From Actinomadura graeca (GTDB lineage Bacteria; Actinomycetota; Actinomycetes; Streptosporangiales; Streptosporangiaceae): a DNA stretch of 64,000 nucleotides. Every line of letters begins with the position of its first letter. The first letter of the stretch is position 1. The translations under genes were made by a program, and so were the position numbers. Under the pieces are notes generated by a model, which was not told the DNA's origin, made no database searches, and saw only the letters and a program-made list of their open reading frames with translations. Where the stretch lies: assembly GCF_019175365.1 (NCBI RefSeq), contig NZ_CP059572.1:2914001-2978000 (forward strand), given 5' to 3'. This document shows positions 1-9,324 of the stretch, piece by piece.

Positions 1-93
1 CGTCAGGACGAACGTGACGATGAACGCGACGAAGAAGCCGAACAGCGGCAGCCGTCCGGTGTCCACGATGCGCTGCCTGAAAAGGTCGATCAT
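1..93 (-). CDS. Hypothetical membrane protein, N-terminal fragment
   Basis: Only the first 31 codons lie in the window. The frame opens at ATG 93, behind a G-rich stretch (94-100) that can serve as ribosome binding site. After about 13 polar residues (MIDLFRQRIVDTG) comes a hydrophobic run (FGFFVAFIVTFVLT), which looks like the start of a first membrane helix. It is divergent from the next gene, with 91 bases between the two starts. The rest is off the edge, so no function can be given. Confidence 0.55.
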   Translation of the reverse strand, partial: MIDLFRQRIVDTGRLPLFGFFVAFIVTFVLT

Positions 94-184
94 CTACCCC
101 CCGTGGGCCCCATCATGCCCTGTGACATGCGGGGATATCGTAGGGATACCGGTGATCAGTCCGTGATCGAGGGGGAATGCCGCC

Positions 185-1288
185 GTGAGCCGCACCGTGG
201 ACCGCTGCGATCCCGCGTGCCGCGCGTGGATCTCCGAGGCGATCCGCAAGGTCGAGGCCGACGCCAACCGCAGCGCCGACACGCACCTGCACGTGTTCCC
301 CCTGCCGCCCGAGTGGTGCATCGACCTGTACCTGAAGGACGAGTCGGTGCACCCGACCGGGTCGCTGAAGCACCGGCTGGCGCGGTCGCTGTTCCTGTAC
401 GCGCTGGCGAACGGCTGGATCCGCGAGGGCACGACGATCATCGAGGCGTCCAGCGGGTCCACGGCGGTGTCGGAGGCGTACTTCGCGCGGCTGCTCGGCC
501 TGCCGTTCGTCGCGGTGATGCCGGCGGGGACGAGTCCCGAGAAGATCGGGCTGATCGAGTTCCACGGCGGGCACTGCCATCTGGTGGACGACCCGTCCGC
601 GATCTACGACGAGTCGCGGCGGCTCGCGGCCCGGTGCGGCGGGCACTTCATGGACCAGTTCACCTACGCCGAGCGGGCGACGGACTGGCGCGGCAACAAC
701 AACATCGCCGAGTCGATCTTCGAGCAGCTGCGGCTGGAGCGGTTCCCCGAGCCGTCCTGGGTCGTGGTCGGCGCGGGCACCGGCGGCACGTCCGCCACCA
801 TCGGCCGGTACGCCCGGTACCGGCGGTTCCAGACGCGCCTCGCCGTCGTCGACCCGGAGGGCTCGGCGTTCTTCGGCTCGTTCGCCGACGGCGACCCGTC
901 CCGGACGGCGGCGGGCTCGCGGATCGAGGGCATCGGCCGCCCGCGCGTCGAGCCGTCCTTCCTGCCGACGGTGATCGACCGGATGATCCAGGTGCCGGAC
1001 GCGGCGTCCGTCGCGGCGATGCGCTGGACGGCCGAGGTCACCGGCCGCAGCGTCGGCGGCTCCACCGGCACGGCGATGTGGGGCGCGGCGGAGCTGATCG
1101 CGCGGATGCGGCTGGACGGGGAGCGCGGCAGCGTGGTCACGCTGATCTGCGACGGCGGCGAGCGGTACGCGGGGACCTACGGCTCGGACGCGTGGCTGGA
1201 GGGGCAGGGCCTGGACATCGGCCCCTACCTGGCGGCGCTGGAGTGCTTCCTGAAGACCGGCGAGATGCCCCCGACGGACCTTCTCTGA
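185..1288 (+). CDS. PLP-dependent cysteine synthase/desulfhydrase family protein (Cds1-like)
   Basis: A 367-residue fold-type II PLP enzyme. The Schiff-base lysine lies in HPTGSLKHR (about residues 56-64), the substrate loop is SSGST (about 94-98), and the phosphate-binding glycine loop is [12 protein letters not shown] (about 198-209). The sequence resembles the actinobacterial L-cysteine desulfhydrase Cds1 group more than CysK/CysM, because the loop is SSGST rather than TSGNTG. It probably acts on cysteine in the cytoplasm; the exact reaction is inferred. The GTG start at 185 has GAGGGGG eight bases upstream. The stop codon abuts the stop of the convergent protease gene with no space for a separate terminator. 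Confidence 0.85.
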   Translation: MSRTVDRCDPACRAWISEAIRKVEADANRSADTHLHVFPLPPEWCIDLYLKDESVHPTGSLKHRLARSLFLYALANGWIREGTTIIEASSGSTAVSEAYFARLLGLPFVAVMPAGTSPEKIGLIEFHGGHCHLVDDPSAIYDESRRLAARCGGHFMDQFTYAERATDWRGNNNIAESIFEQLRLERFPEPSWVVVGAGTGGTSATIGRYARYRRFQTRLAVVDPEGSAFFGSFADGDPSRTAAGSRIEGIGRPRVEPSFLPTVIDRMIQVPDAASVAAMRWTAEVTGRSVGGSTGTAMWGAAELIARMRLDGERGSVVTLICDGGERYAGTYGSDAWLEGQGLDIGPYLAALECFLKTGEMPPTDLL

Positions 1289-2587
1289 TCAGCCGGAGAA
1301 GCGGATCGGGTTGACCAGGTCGGCGTAGATCAGCAGCCCGCCCATGACGATCAGCACGGCGGCCATCACGTAGGTGACGGGCAGGGCCTTGGCGACGTCG
1401 ACGTAGCCCGGGTCGGGGCGTCGGAACACCCGCGCGAGCCCCTTCTTGATCGCTTCCAGGAGCGCGCCCGCGATGTGCCCGCCGTCCAGCGGCAGCAGCG
1501 GGACGAGGTTGAACAGCCCGACCGCGAGGTTCAGCGAGCCGAGCAGCATCACGAAGTAGGAGACCTTCTCGCCGCCGGTGAGCTTGTCGGAGGCGGCCAC
1601 GTCCCCGCCGATCCGGCTGACGCCGACGACACCGATCGGGCCGTTGGGGTCGCGCTTCTCCCCGCTGAACGCGGCGTTCCAGATGCCGACCATCTTCTGC
1701 GGCATCCGCACCAGCGCGCCCGCGGTGTGCTTGGTGAGGTCGCCCATCGTGCTCGCGACCGCTCCGGGCCCCTGCCGCTCCAGCGCGCTGGCGGGGGTGA
1801 TGCCGAGGAACCCCACGTCCACGATCTTGTTCTCGTTGTCGAGGTCGCGCATCTTGTTACGGGTGATCGGCACGTTCAGCGAGATCTTCTGGCCGCCGCG
1901 GTCGACGACCATCGGGACCGTGCGCCCGGCGGAGTCGCGGATCTGCTTCTGGAGCTGGGCGTAGTCATCGACGCGCCTGCCGTCGTAGGACACGATCCGG
2001 TCGCCGGCCTTCAGCCCGACCTGCTGCGCGGGGGTCGGCGCCGCGTCCGCGGGGCAGCTGTCGAGCCGTGACTGGCTCGCCGGGACCATGCAGGGCGAGA
2101 CCTCCTGGATCACCGGCTGCGCGCGCTGCACGCCGAGGCCCATCAGCAGGATCGCGAAGAAGACCACGGCCAGGATCAGGTTCATGGCGGGGCCGCCGAA
2201 CATGATCAGCAGTTTCTGCCACCACTTCTTGGCGTAGAACACGCGGTCCTCGTCGCCGGGCCTGACCTCCTCCAGCGCCGCGCCGCGCGCGGACTCGATG
2301 AGGCCCTGCCAGGGCCCGGTGCTGATCCGCCTGACCTGGCCCGGGGCGTCGCCCTTGCGGGGCGGCAGCATCCCGATCATGCGGATGTAGCCGCCGAGCG
2401 GGATCCACTTCAGCCCGTACTCGGTCTCGCCCTTGCGCCGGGACCACATCGTGGGCCCGAACCCGACCATGAACTGGGTCGTCCGGACCCGGAACAGCTT
2501 GGCGAACGAGAAGTGCCCGAGCTCGTGCAGCGCGATGGACGCGAGCAGGCCGAAGAACAGGATCAGCACTCCCGCCAGCCAGCCCAT
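1289..2587 (-). CDS. M50-family site-2 protease (RIP metalloprotease, Rip1/RseP type)
   Basis: A 432-residue integral membrane protease of the regulated intramembrane proteolysis family. The zinc-binding HELGH is at residues 21-25 in the first membrane helix. A PDZ-like segment with the motif GLKAGDRIVSYDG lies in the middle, and the second active-site motif LDGGH is near the C terminus, followed by a last membrane helix. Such enzymes cut membrane-bound anti-sigma factors. The ATG at 2587 was chosen over upstream in-frame starts because GGAGGGG lies just before it and the protein then begins with the first helix. In many actinobacteria this gene sits by dxr and ispG; here it stands alone, so the substrate cannot be inferred from neighbours. 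Confidence 0.92.
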   Translation of the reverse strand: MGWLAGVLILFFGLLASIALHELGHFSFAKLFRVRTTQFMVGFGPTMWSRRKGETEYGLKWIPLGGYIRMIGMLPPRKGDAPGQVRRISTGPWQGLIESARGAALEEVRPGDEDRVFYAKKWWQKLLIMFGGPAMNLILAVVFFAILLMGLGVQRAQPVIQEVSPCMVPASQSRLDSCPADAAPTPAQQVGLKAGDRIVSYDGRRVDDYAQLQKQIRDSAGRTVPMVVDRGGQKISLNVPITRNKMRDLDNENKIVDVGFLGITPASALERQGPGAVASTMGDLTKHTAGALVRMPQKMVGIWNAAFSGEKRDPNGPIGVVGVSRIGGDVAASDKLTGGEKVSYFVMLLGSLNLAVGLFNLVPLLPLDGGHIAGALLEAIKKGLARVFRRPDPGYVDVAKALPVTYVMAAVLIVMGGLLIYADLVNPIRFSG

Positions 2588-2806
2588 GCATGCCCCTCCG
2601 GTCGTGCACCCCGCACCGGGGGGTGGTATCCAGCAGTCCCCAAAGGGTACGTCACGGGCGTGCGTTTCGTTGAGTCTTGACGTGATCATGGGACGCGGCG
2701 GACCGTCCTTACCGGACGGCCCGCAATCGCGCTCCGGCGCCGTGGGCGGCCCCTTCGTCCGCGACCGGGCGCACCCGCCCCGCTGGTCGCGGAGCTGGGC
2801 CGCTGC

Positions 2807-2812
2807 TAGCCT
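2807..2812 (+). promoter_or_regulatory. Candidate -10 element of the gcv operon
   Basis: TAGCCT fits the actinobacterial TAnnnT -10 pattern and lies about 20 bases before the first riboswitch stem, so the transcript would start at the aptamer. No clear -35 is visible. Confidence 0.4.
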
Positions 2813-2828
2813 GGCCGGAGCCGATGAT

Positions 2829-3018
2829 CCCGTGCGGGAGAGTCCCCGGCCGCCAGCGGGGGACGCCGAAGGAGCAAATCCTCCCCGGAACCTCTCAGGC
2901 CCACGGACCGCACGGACCAGGCGACCTCTGGAAAGCGGGGACGTCCGTCCCCCGCCGAAGGTGCAAGCCCGCGGCGCACGGCGCGGGTGAAGCTCTCAGG
3001 CGCCGATGACAGAGGGGG
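2829..3018 (+). promoter_or_regulatory. Tandem glycine riboswitch (gcvT element)
   Basis: Two glycine aptamers in series. The first (about 2831-2912) has GGGAGAG, CGCCGAAGGAGCAAA and CCTCTCAGG; the second (about 2921-3016) has CTCTGGAAAG, GCCGAAGGTGCAAG and GCTCTCAGGCGCC followed by GACAGAGGG. These are the conserved core blocks of the gcvT class in the right order and spacing. The element sits directly upstream of gcvT, glycine cleavage being the classic target. Glycine binding would be expected to allow expression of the operon. I cannot tell from the sequence whether control is at transcription or translation; about 70 bases separate it from the gcvT start. Confidence 0.93.
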
Positions 3019-3090
3019 AGGCACCGGAAACGCCCGGTGCGCGGGTGGGACGATGGGTCCACGCGCGCCCGCGACGAAGGAGCCGAACCC

Positions 3091-4185
3091 ATGTCCGCCG
3101 ATTCCACCGCCAGAAAGACGCCGCTGCACGACGTCCACCAGGATCTCGGCGCCAACCTCGTCGACTTCGCGGGCTATCTGATGCCGCTGCGCTACGCGAG
3201 CGAGACCGCCGAGCACCAGGCCGTCCGGCAGGGCGCCGGGCTGTTCGACCTGTCCCACATGGGGGAGATCTTCCTCGCCGGGCCGGGCGCGGGCGCCGCG
3301 CTCGACCACGCGCTGGTCGGCAACCTGTCGCCGATGGCGGTCGGCAAGGCCCGCTACACGATGATCTGCGCGCCCGACGGCGGCGTCCTGGACGACCTCA
3401 TCGTCTACCGGCTGGCCGACGAGACGTGGATGGTCGTCGCGAACGCCGCGAACACCGCGGTCGTCCTCGACGCCCTGACCGAGCGGGCCGCGGGCTTCGA
3501 CGCCGCCGTGCGGGACCGCTCCGGCGACTACGCGCTGATCGCCCTCCAGGGCCCCCGCTCCCAGGCGATCCTGGAGGGCTTCACCGACGCGCCGCTGGCC
3601 GGGCTGAAGTACTACGCGATCCTCGCGGCCGCGGTCGCCGGCATCGACGCGCTCGTCGCCCGCACCGGCTACACCGGCGAGGACGGCTTCGAGCTGTTCG
3701 TCGACGCCTCCGACGCCGTCCGGCTGTGGGAGGCGCTGGCGAAGGCCGGCGGTGTCGTCCCCGCCGGCCTGTCGGCGCGCGACACGCTCCGCCTTGAGGC
3801 GGGAATGCCGCTGTACGGCAACGAGCTGACCGCCGAGACGACCCCCTTCGAGGCGGGCCTCGGCCGCGTCGTCAAGCTGGACAAGCCCGGCGACTTCGTC
3901 GGGAAGGCCGCCCTGGCGGCGCAGGCGCAGACGCCCCCGGGCCGTAGGCTCGTGGGCCTGGTGGCCCGGGGGCGCCGGGCGCCGCGCAAGGGGTACCAGG
4001 TCGTCACGTCGGACGGCACGCCGTGCGGTGTCGTGACGAGCGGCGCCCCGTCGCCCACACTGGGCAGGCCGATCGCCATGGCCTACCTCGACAGCGGTGT
4101 CGGGGAGGACGGCCTCGCCGTGGACGTCCGCGGCAGGCACGAGCCGGTCGACGTGGTCGCCCTGCCGTTCTACAAGCGTTCCTGA
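3091..4185 (+). CDS. gcvT: Glycine cleavage system aminomethyltransferase (T protein)
   Basis: A 364-residue folate-dependent T protein that takes the aminomethyl group from lipoyl-H protein to make methylene-tetrahydrofolate and ammonia. Family landmarks include GLFDLSHMGEI, GDYALIALQGP and ARTGYTGEDGFE, and the length is normal. The ATG at 3091 follows AAGGAG by eight bases; the upstream in-frame ATG at 3037 lies in the riboswitch tail and is less likely. It is first in gcvT-gcvH-glyA-(sdaA). gcvP is not in this window. Confidence 0.95.
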   Translation: MSADSTARKTPLHDVHQDLGANLVDFAGYLMPLRYASETAEHQAVRQGAGLFDLSHMGEIFLAGPGAGAALDHALVGNLSPMAVGKARYTMICAPDGGVLDDLIVYRLADETWMVVANAANTAVVLDALTERAAGFDAAVRDRSGDYALIALQGPRSQAILEGFTDAPLAGLKYYAILAAAVAGIDALVARTGYTGEDGFELFVDASDAVRLWEALAKAGGVVPAGLSARDTLRLEAGMPLYGNELTAETTPFEAGLGRVVKLDKPGDFVGKAALAAQAQTPPGRRLVGLVARGRRAPRKGYQVVTSDGTPCGVVTSGAPSPTLGRPIAMAYLDSGVGEDGLAVDVRGRHEPVDVVALPFYKRS

Positions 4186-4206
4186 AACCCTGGAGAGAGA
4201 AGAAAC

Positions 4207-4611
4207 GTGAGCGTTCCGGAGCAGCTCCGCTACAGCGAAGAGCACGAGTGGGTCGCCGGTCTCGGCCCCGCCCAGCAGGTCCCCGAGGACGGCATCGTCA
4301 CCGTCGGCATCACCGCGCACGCCGCCGACGCCCTCGGCGAGATCGTCTACCTCGAGCTGCACTCCTCCGAGGGTGACGCCGTCGAGGCGGGCGAGCCCTG
4401 CGGCGAGGTGGAGTCCACCAAGTCCGTCAGCGACCTGTACGCCCCGGTCAGCGGCGAGATCACGGCCGTCAACGCCGCGGTCGTGGACGAGCCGAAGATC
4501 ATCAACGACGACCCGTACGGCGAGGGGTGGATCTTCAAGGTCCGCGTCTCGGGCGAGCCGGGCGACCTGCTCGACGCCGCCGAGTACGGCAAGCTGATCG
4601 AGGAGGGCTGA
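4207..4611 (+). CDS. gcvH: Glycine cleavage system H protein
   Basis: A 134-residue lipoyl carrier that moves the aminomethyl group between the P, T and L proteins. The lipoylated lysine is in [17 protein letters not shown]. The start is GTG 4207, behind GGAGAGAGAAG. It lies 21 bases after gcvT and two bases before glyA, so the three are one operon. An insertion between the HEWV motif and GIVTVGIT (about residues 13-28) is slightly longer than in compact H proteins. Confidence 0.96.
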   Translation: MSVPEQLRYSEEHEWVAGLGPAQQVPEDGIVTVGITAHAADALGEIVYLELHSSEGDAVEAGEPCGEVESTKSVSDLYAPVSGEITAVNAAVVDEPKIINDDPYGEGWIFKVRVSGEPGDLLDAAEYGKLIEEG

Positions 4612-4613
4612 CC

Positions 4614-5870
4614 GTGGGCCTACACGACCCGCTCGCCACGGCCGACCCCGAGGTCGCCGCGGCACTGGACGCCGAGCTGCGCCGCCAGCAGGGCACGCTG
4701 GAGATGATCGCGTCGGAGAACTTCGCGCCCGTCTCCGTCCTGGAGGCGCAGGGCTCCGTCCTGACCAACAAGTACGCCGAGGGGTACCCCGGCCGGCGCT
4801 ACTACGGCGGCTGCGAGCACGTCGACGTCACCGAGCAGCTCGCCATCGACCGCGCCAAGGCCCTGTTCGGCGCCGAGCACGCCAACGTCCAGCCGCACAG
4901 CGGCGCCCAGGCCAACACCGCCGTCTACTTCGCCCTGCTCCAGCAGGGCGACACGATCCTCGGCCTCGACCTGGCCCACGGCGGGCACCTCACCCACGGG
5001 ATGCGGCTGAACTACTCCGGCAAGGTGCTGAACGTGGTGCCCTACCACGTCCGCGCCGGTGACGGCCTGGTCGACATGGACGAGGTCGCCGCGCTCGCCG
5101 CCGAGCACCGCCCGAAGATGATCGTGGCGGGCTGGTCGGCGTACCCGCGGCAGCTCGACTTCGCGGCCTTCCGCGAGATCGCCGACTCGGCCGGCGCGCT
5201 GCTCATGGTCGACATGGCGCACTTCGCCGGGCTGGTCGCCGCAGGGCTGCACCCCTCCCCCGTCCCGCATGCGGACATCGTCACGACCACCACCCACAAG
5301 ACGCTCGGCGGACCGCGCGGCGGCCTGATCCTCGCCCGCGAGGAGTACGGCAAGAAGATCAACTCCGCGGTGTTCCCCGGTATGCAGGGCGGCCCGCTGG
5401 AGCACGTGATCGCCGCCAAGGCGGTCGCCCTCAAGATCGCCGCGTCGGAGGAGTTCCGGGTGCGGCAGGCCGCCACCGTCGAGGGCGCGCGGATCCTCGC
5501 CGCGCGCCTGCTCGCCGAGGACGCGGCGAAGGCCGGTGTCAAGGTGCTGACCGGCGGCACCGACGTGCACCTCGTCCTGGTCGACCTGGTCGGCTCCGAG
5601 CTGACCGGACGCGACGCCGAGGACCTGCTGCACGGCATCGGCATCACCGTCAACCGCAACGCCGTCCCGAACGACCCGCGTCCCCCGATGGTCACCTCGG
5701 GCCTGCGGATCGGCACCCCCGCCCTCGCCACCCGCGGCTTCACCGCCGCGGACTTCACCGAGGTCGCGGACGTGATCGCGCTCGCCCTGCAGCCCTCCCC
5801 CGACCGTGACGCGCTCGCGGCCCGGGTGAAGGCGCTCGCCGACGCGCACCCTCTGTACCCGGACCTGTAA
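4614..5870 (+). CDS. glyA: Serine hydroxymethyltransferase
   Basis: A 418-residue PLP enzyme that interconverts serine plus tetrahydrofolate with glycine plus methylene-tetrahydrofolate. The PLP lysine lies in [22 protein letters not shown] and [16 protein letters not shown] are also diagnostic. The start is GTG 4614, with GAGGAGG eight bases upstream inside the end of gcvH. The open frame extends further upstream, but the codons before 4614 belong to gcvH. With gcvT and gcvH it turns two glycines into serine, the substrate of the next gene. Confidence 0.96.
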   Translation: MGLHDPLATADPEVAAALDAELRRQQGTLEMIASENFAPVSVLEAQGSVLTNKYAEGYPGRRYYGGCEHVDVTEQLAIDRAKALFGAEHANVQPHSGAQANTAVYFALLQQGDTILGLDLAHGGHLTHGMRLNYSGKVLNVVPYHVRAGDGLVDMDEVAALAAEHRPKMIVAGWSAYPRQLDFAAFREIADSAGALLMVDMAHFAGLVAAGLHPSPVPHADIVTTTTHKTLGGPRGGLILAREEYGKKINSAVFPGMQGGPLEHVIAAKAVALKIAASEEFRVRQAATVEGARILAARLLAEDAAKAGVKVLTGGTDVHLVLVDLVGSELTGRDAEDLLHGIGITVNRNAVPNDPRPPMVTSGLRIGTPALATRGFTAADFTEVADVIALALQPSPDRDALAARVKALADAHPLYPDL

Positions 5871-5878
5871 GCGCCCTC

Positions 5879-5906
5879 CGCCCCCTCCGCGCCCGCGGAG
5901 GGGGCG
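5879..5906 (+). terminator. 12-bp perfect stem-loop between glyA and sdaA
   Basis: CGCCCCCTCCGC (5879-5890) and GCGGAGGGGGCG (5895-5906) pair perfectly around a 4-base loop. There is no T tract. It starts nine bases after the glyA stop and ends seven bases before the sdaA ribosome binding site. It could act as a terminator or attenuator that sets a step between glyA and sdaA levels, or protect the upstream mRNA end. Confidence 0.65.
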
Positions 5907-5922
5907 CCACACGGAGGTAGCC

Positions 5923-7296
5923 ATGGCCATCAGCGTTTTCGACCTCTTCAAGATCGGCATCGGCCCCTCGTCCTCCCACACCGGCGGCCCCATGGCGGCG
6001 GCGCACCGTTTCGCGCGCGGCCTGCACGAGGACGGGCTCCTGGCGAAGACCGCGTCCGTGCGGGTGGTCCTCTACGGCTCCCTCGGCCTCACCGGGAAGG
6101 GCCACGGCAGCGACAAGGCCGTCATGCTGGGCCTCGAAGGCGACAAGCCCGAGCTCGTCGACGTGGACAAGGTGGACGAGCGCCTGGCCGCGATGCGCGA
6201 ACGCGGCGTCATCAGCCTCTTCGGCGACCACGAGGTCCCCTTCGTGGTGAACGACCACCTCGTCTTCGAGCGCAAGGAGTCACTGCCGGGCCACCCCAAC
6301 GGGATGCGGTTCGCCGCCCTCGGCGAGTCCGGCGAGGAGATCCGCGCCAAGGTGTACTACTCGGTCGGCGGCGGCTTCATCGTCGACGAGAACGCCACCG
6401 GCGCCGACCGCATCAAACCGGACGACACCGTCCTGCCCCACCGGTTCGACACCGCCGCCGAGCTCCTCGAACGCTGCCACGAGACGGGCCTGTCCATCTC
6501 GGCGCTGATGCTGGAGAACGAGAAGGCGTTCGGCCGCTCGTCCCAGGAGATCCGCGACGGCCTGCTGGGGCTCTGGGAGGTGATGCGCGCCTGCGTGACC
6601 CGCGGCTGCACCCGCGAGGGGCTCCTGCCGGGCGGCCTCAAGGTCCGCCGCCGCGCGCCGCAGCTGCACCGCCAGCTGTCCGCCGAGAAGGCGTCCGACC
6701 CCCTCCACGCCATGGACTGGGTCACCCTCTTCGCGCTGGCCGTCAACGAGGAGAACGCCGCCGGAGGCCGCATCGTCACCGCCCCCACCAACGGCGCGGC
6801 GGGCATCGTCCCCGCCGTCCTGCACTACTACGACCGGTTCGTCCCCGGCCGCGACGACGAGGGCGTGGTCCGGTTCCTGCTCACCGCGGGCGCGATCGGC
6901 GTGCTGTTCAAGCAGAACGCCTCGATCTCCGGCGCCGAGGTCGGCTGCCAGGGCGAGGTGGGCTCCGCGTGCTCGATGGCCGCCGCCGGGCTCACCGAGG
7001 TCCTCGGCGGCACCCCCGAGCAGGTCGAGAACGCCGCCGAGATCGGCATCGAGCACAACCTCGGCCTCACCTGCGACCCCGTCGGCGGCCTCGTCCAGGT
7101 CCCCTGCATCGAGCGCAACGCGATCGGGGCGATCAAGGCCATCAGCGCCGCCCGCATCTCGCTGCGCGGCGACGGCCGCCACTTCGTCTCGCTCGACAAG
7201 GCGATCAAGACGATGCGCGACACCGGCCGCGACATGCTCGACAAGTACAAGGAGACCTCACGCGGCGGCCTCGCCGTCAACGTCATCGAGTGCTGA
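5923..7296 (+). CDS. sdaA: L-serine ammonia-lyase (iron-sulfur, single chain)
   Basis: A 457-residue enzyme that converts L-serine to pyruvate and ammonia. The N-terminal domain opens with [17 protein letters not shown], and the catalytic domain carries the cluster-binding cysteines in [20 protein letters not shown] plus a later CDPVGG. The single-chain form has both domains fused, as here. The ATG at 5923 follows CGGAGG. Its place behind glyA implies a route from glycine through serine to pyruvate, which would lower glycine when the riboswitch senses it. A strong hairpin precedes it, so it may be expressed below glyA or from its own start site. Confidence 0.95.
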   Translation: MAISVFDLFKIGIGPSSSHTGGPMAAAHRFARGLHEDGLLAKTASVRVVLYGSLGLTGKGHGSDKAVMLGLEGDKPELVDVDKVDERLAAMRERGVISLFGDHEVPFVVNDHLVFERKESLPGHPNGMRFAALGESGEEIRAKVYYSVGGGFIVDENATGADRIKPDDTVLPHRFDTAAELLERCHETGLSISALMLENEKAFGRSSQEIRDGLLGLWEVMRACVTRGCTREGLLPGGLKVRRRAPQLHRQLSAEKASDPLHAMDWVTLFALAVNEENAAGGRIVTAPTNGAAGIVPAVLHYYDRFVPGRDDEGVVRFLLTAGAIGVLFKQNASISGAEVGCQGEVGSACSMAAAGLTEVLGGTPEQVENAAEIGIEHNLGLTCDPVGGLVQVPCIERNAIGAIKAISAARISLRGDGRHFVSLDKAIKTMRDTGRDMLDKYKETSRGGLAVNVIEC

Positions 7297-7299
7297 CGG

Positions 7300-7746
7300 T
7301 CAGCCGACGCGGGCGCCCCGTCCCGTCGGGGAGTGGGCGCCCTCCCGCGCCTCCTTGCCGCAGTGGCGGCAGACCACCTGCGGGCTGACCGTCTCGCCGC
7401 AGGAGTGCTGCCACCGGACGGGCGGGTCGTCGGGATGCAGGTGGCGGTCGCCCCACCGCATCAGCACGAGCAGGACGTCGCACAGCTCCGCGCCCGCCGC
7501 AGTCAGGTGGTACTCGTGCCGGACGGGATGGTCGCTGTAGCGCTCGCGGCGGATGACCCCGTGGGACTCCAGCTTGCGCAGCCGCGCCGTGAGGATGTCG
7601 CGGGACGCGCCCGTGTTGTGGACGATCTGGTCGAAGCGCCGCACACCATAGCTGAGCTCGCGGATCGCCAGCAGACTCCAGCGCTCGCCGACCAGGTCCA
7701 GGGTGTCGGCGATGGAGCACTCGCGCGGATCGGCGTCCTTCGGCAT
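7300..7746 (-). CDS. HxlR-family winged-helix transcriptional regulator
   Basis: A 148-residue MarR/HxlR-type DNA-binding protein. The HxlR signature is the N-terminal CSIADTLDLVGERWSLLAIREL followed within the next residues by GVRRFDQI and SRDILTARLRKLE, the recognition region. The C terminus carries HSCG and CRHCG, a likely small zinc site after the winged helix. The ATG at 7746 has no Shine-Dalgarno; a TAGGCT hexamer lies seven bases upstream, which fits a leaderless mRNA. It is convergent with sdaA (three bases apart) and 38 bases downstream of the thiolase gene, which it may control. Confidence 0.88.
   Translation of the reverse strand: MPKDADPRECSIADTLDLVGERWSLLAIRELSYGVRRFDQIVHNTGASRDILTARLRKLESHGVIRRERYSDHPVRHEYHLTAAGAELCDVLLVLMRWGDRHLHPDDPPVRWQHSCGETVSPQVVCRHCGKEAREGAHSPTGRGARVG
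7311..7342. terminator. Bidirectional hairpin at the sdaA/HxlR junction
   Basis: Two copies of the self-complementary octamer GGGCGCCC (7311-7318 and 7335-7342) pair around an inner stem of CCCC and GGGG (loop region 7319-7334). The structure lies inside the 3' coding end of the HxlR gene and just past the sdaA stop, so it can end transcription from both sides. No T tract. Confidence 0.5.
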
Positions 7747-7753
7747 ACCGGGA

Positions 7754-7759
7754 AGCCTA
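7754..7759 (-). promoter_or_regulatory. -10 of a probable leaderless promoter for the HxlR gene
   Basis: On the minus strand TAGGCT ends seven bases before ATG 7746, so transcription should begin at the start codon. Confidence 0.45.
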
Positions 7760-7784
7760 GCCGCCGGACCCGCCCCGCTCACCG

Positions 7785-8948
7785 TCACAGCCGCTCGATC
7801 ACCGTCGCGTTGGCGAGCCCCCCGGCCTCGCACATGGTCTGGAGCCCGAACCGTCCCCCGCGGTCCTCCAGGGCGTGCAGCAGCGTCGTCATGAGGCGCG
7901 CGCCGCTGGCGCCCAGCGGGTGGCCGATGGCGATGGCGCCGCCGCGCACGTTCACCCGCGCGAGGTCGGCGCCGGTCTCGCGCTGCCAGGCCAGGACGAC
8001 CGGCGCGAACGCCTCGTTCACCTCGAACAGGTCGATGTCGTCCAGGTCCAGGCCGGAGCGCGCCAGCACCTTCCCGGTGGCGGGAATGATCGCGGTGAGC
8101 ATCAGCAGCGGGTCGTCGCCGGTCACCGCGAACCCGTGGAACCGGGCCCGCGGACGCAGCCCGAGCCGCCGGGCGACGTCCGCGGCCACGACCAGCACCG
8201 CGGCGGCGCCGTCGTTGACCGGGGAGGCGTTGCCCGCGGTGATCCGCCAGCCGATCTCGGGGAACCGCTCCGCGACCCGCTCGTCCCGGTAGGCGGGCGG
8301 GAGCCCCGCGAGGGCCTCCGGCGACGTCCCCGGGCGGACGGACTCGTCCCGCCACCCCGTCCAGGCGACCTCCCGGTCGAACTCGCCGTTCTTCCACGCC
8401 CCCGCGGCCCGCTGGTGCGACTCGTACGCGTACGCGTCGAGCTCCTCACGCGGCAGGTCCCACCGCGCCGCGATCAGCTCCGCGCTGATGCCCTGCCGCA
8501 CGAGCCCGCCCGGATACCGCTCGGCGAGCATCGTCCCGTACGGATCGACACCGGGAGGCACGGCCGACCCCATCGGCACCCGCGACATCGACTCCACCCC
8601 GCACGCGATGGCGACGTCGTACGCGCCGCTCTGCACGCCCTGCGCGGCGATGTGCAGCGCCTGCTGCGAGGACCCGCACTGCCGGTCGACCGTCATGGCG
8701 GGCACGTGCTCGGGGAACCCGGCGGCGAGGACGGCCGTCCGCGTGATGTTGGCCCCCTGCTCCCCTGCCTGGGTCACGACGCCGCCGATGACGTCGTCCA
8801 CCAGCGCCGGGTCGATCCCCGCCCGCTCGACGAGCACCGCCAGCGTCCGCGCCAGCAGGTCCGCCGGATGCCCGGCGTGCAGCGCCCCGTCCGGCTTGCC
8901 CCGTCCCACCGGAGTCCGCACCGCCTCCACGATCACCGCGTCCCGCAC
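7785..8948 (-). CDS. Thiolase family protein (acetyl-CoA acetyltransferase / 3-ketoacyl-CoA thiolase)
   Basis: A 387-residue thiolase. The nucleophilic cysteine is C91 in DRQCGSSQQA; the histidine is in GGAIAIGHPLGASGAR and the second cysteine in CEAGGLANATV near the C terminus. All catalytic residues are present. It either condenses two acetyl-CoA or cleaves 3-ketoacyl-CoA; the sequence alone does not decide the direction. The GTG at 8948 was chosen because GGAGGTG lies seven bases upstream and the protein then starts directly at RDAVIVEAVRTP; the longer open frame upstream has no such signal. The HxlR gene lies downstream in the same direction. Confidence 0.92.
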   Translation of the reverse strand: MRDAVIVEAVRTPVGRGKPDGALHAGHPADLLARTLAVLVERAGIDPALVDDVIGGVVTQAGEQGANITRTAVLAAGFPEHVPAMTVDRQCGSSQQALHIAAQGVQSGAYDVAIACGVESMSRVPMGSAVPPGVDPYGTMLAERYPGGLVRQGISAELIAARWDLPREELDAYAYESHQRAAGAWKNGEFDREVAWTGWRDESVRPGTSPEALAGLPPAYRDERVAERFPEIGWRITAGNASPVNDGAAAVLVVAADVARRLGLRPRARFHGFAVTGDDPLLMLTAIIPATGKVLARSGLDLDDIDLFEVNEAFAPVVLAWQRETGADLARVNVRGGAIAIGHPLGASGARLMTTLLHALEDRGGRFGLQTMCEAGGLANATVIERL

Positions 8949-9089
8949 GACCCACCTCCGTCTGTATTTCCAACTCAGTATGCGCTGAGCAAGTTCGAGA
9001 AAACAACCCTCCCCTCTCGGCAACACCGACGGGCGCACCGCCATCGCCGCCCACCGGGTCAGCGCCGTCTGAGCACAATGCCGCTGGGT

Positions 9090-9133
9090 GGGGCGGCGCC
9101 GCCGGTGGTCACCTGCCCCGGCGGCGCCGCCCC
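9090..9133 (-). terminator. 16-bp perfect inverted repeat, terminator of the 61-residue ORF
   Basis: GGGGCGGCGCCGCCGG (9090-9105) pairs perfectly with 9118-9133 around a 12-base loop. It begins six bases after the stop codon of the leftward small gene ending at 9139. Strength and position fit a T-less actinobacterial terminator that closes the accessory block. Confidence 0.7.
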
Positions 9134-9138
9134 GGCTT

Positions 9139-9324
9139 CTACCGCTCGGCCTCACGCTGCCGGGCGGCGGCACGCTCGACGATGTCGCCCCACACCCGAA
9201 TCCCGGACGACTCGACGCGCTCGCCCTGGAAGTGGCGGCGGGCGGTCAGCATGTTGTCCAGGACGAGGTTGTAGGCGGCCAGCGCCTCACCAAGGCGCCG
9301 GGCACGCTCGGGACCTAAAGGCAC
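9139..9324 (-). CDS. Small hypothetical protein (61 residues)
   Basis: A short soluble, mostly helical protein with charged ends (starts MPLGPERARRLGEALAAYN). No family recognised. It is supported by GGGAGGTG four to six bases before GTG 9324, by actinobacterial third-position GC, and by a strong hairpin right after its stop. It is the last leftward gene of the regulator block. Confidence 0.6.
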   Translation of the reverse strand: MPLGPERARRLGEALAAYNLVLDNMLTARRHFQGERVESSGIRVWGDIVERAAARQREAER

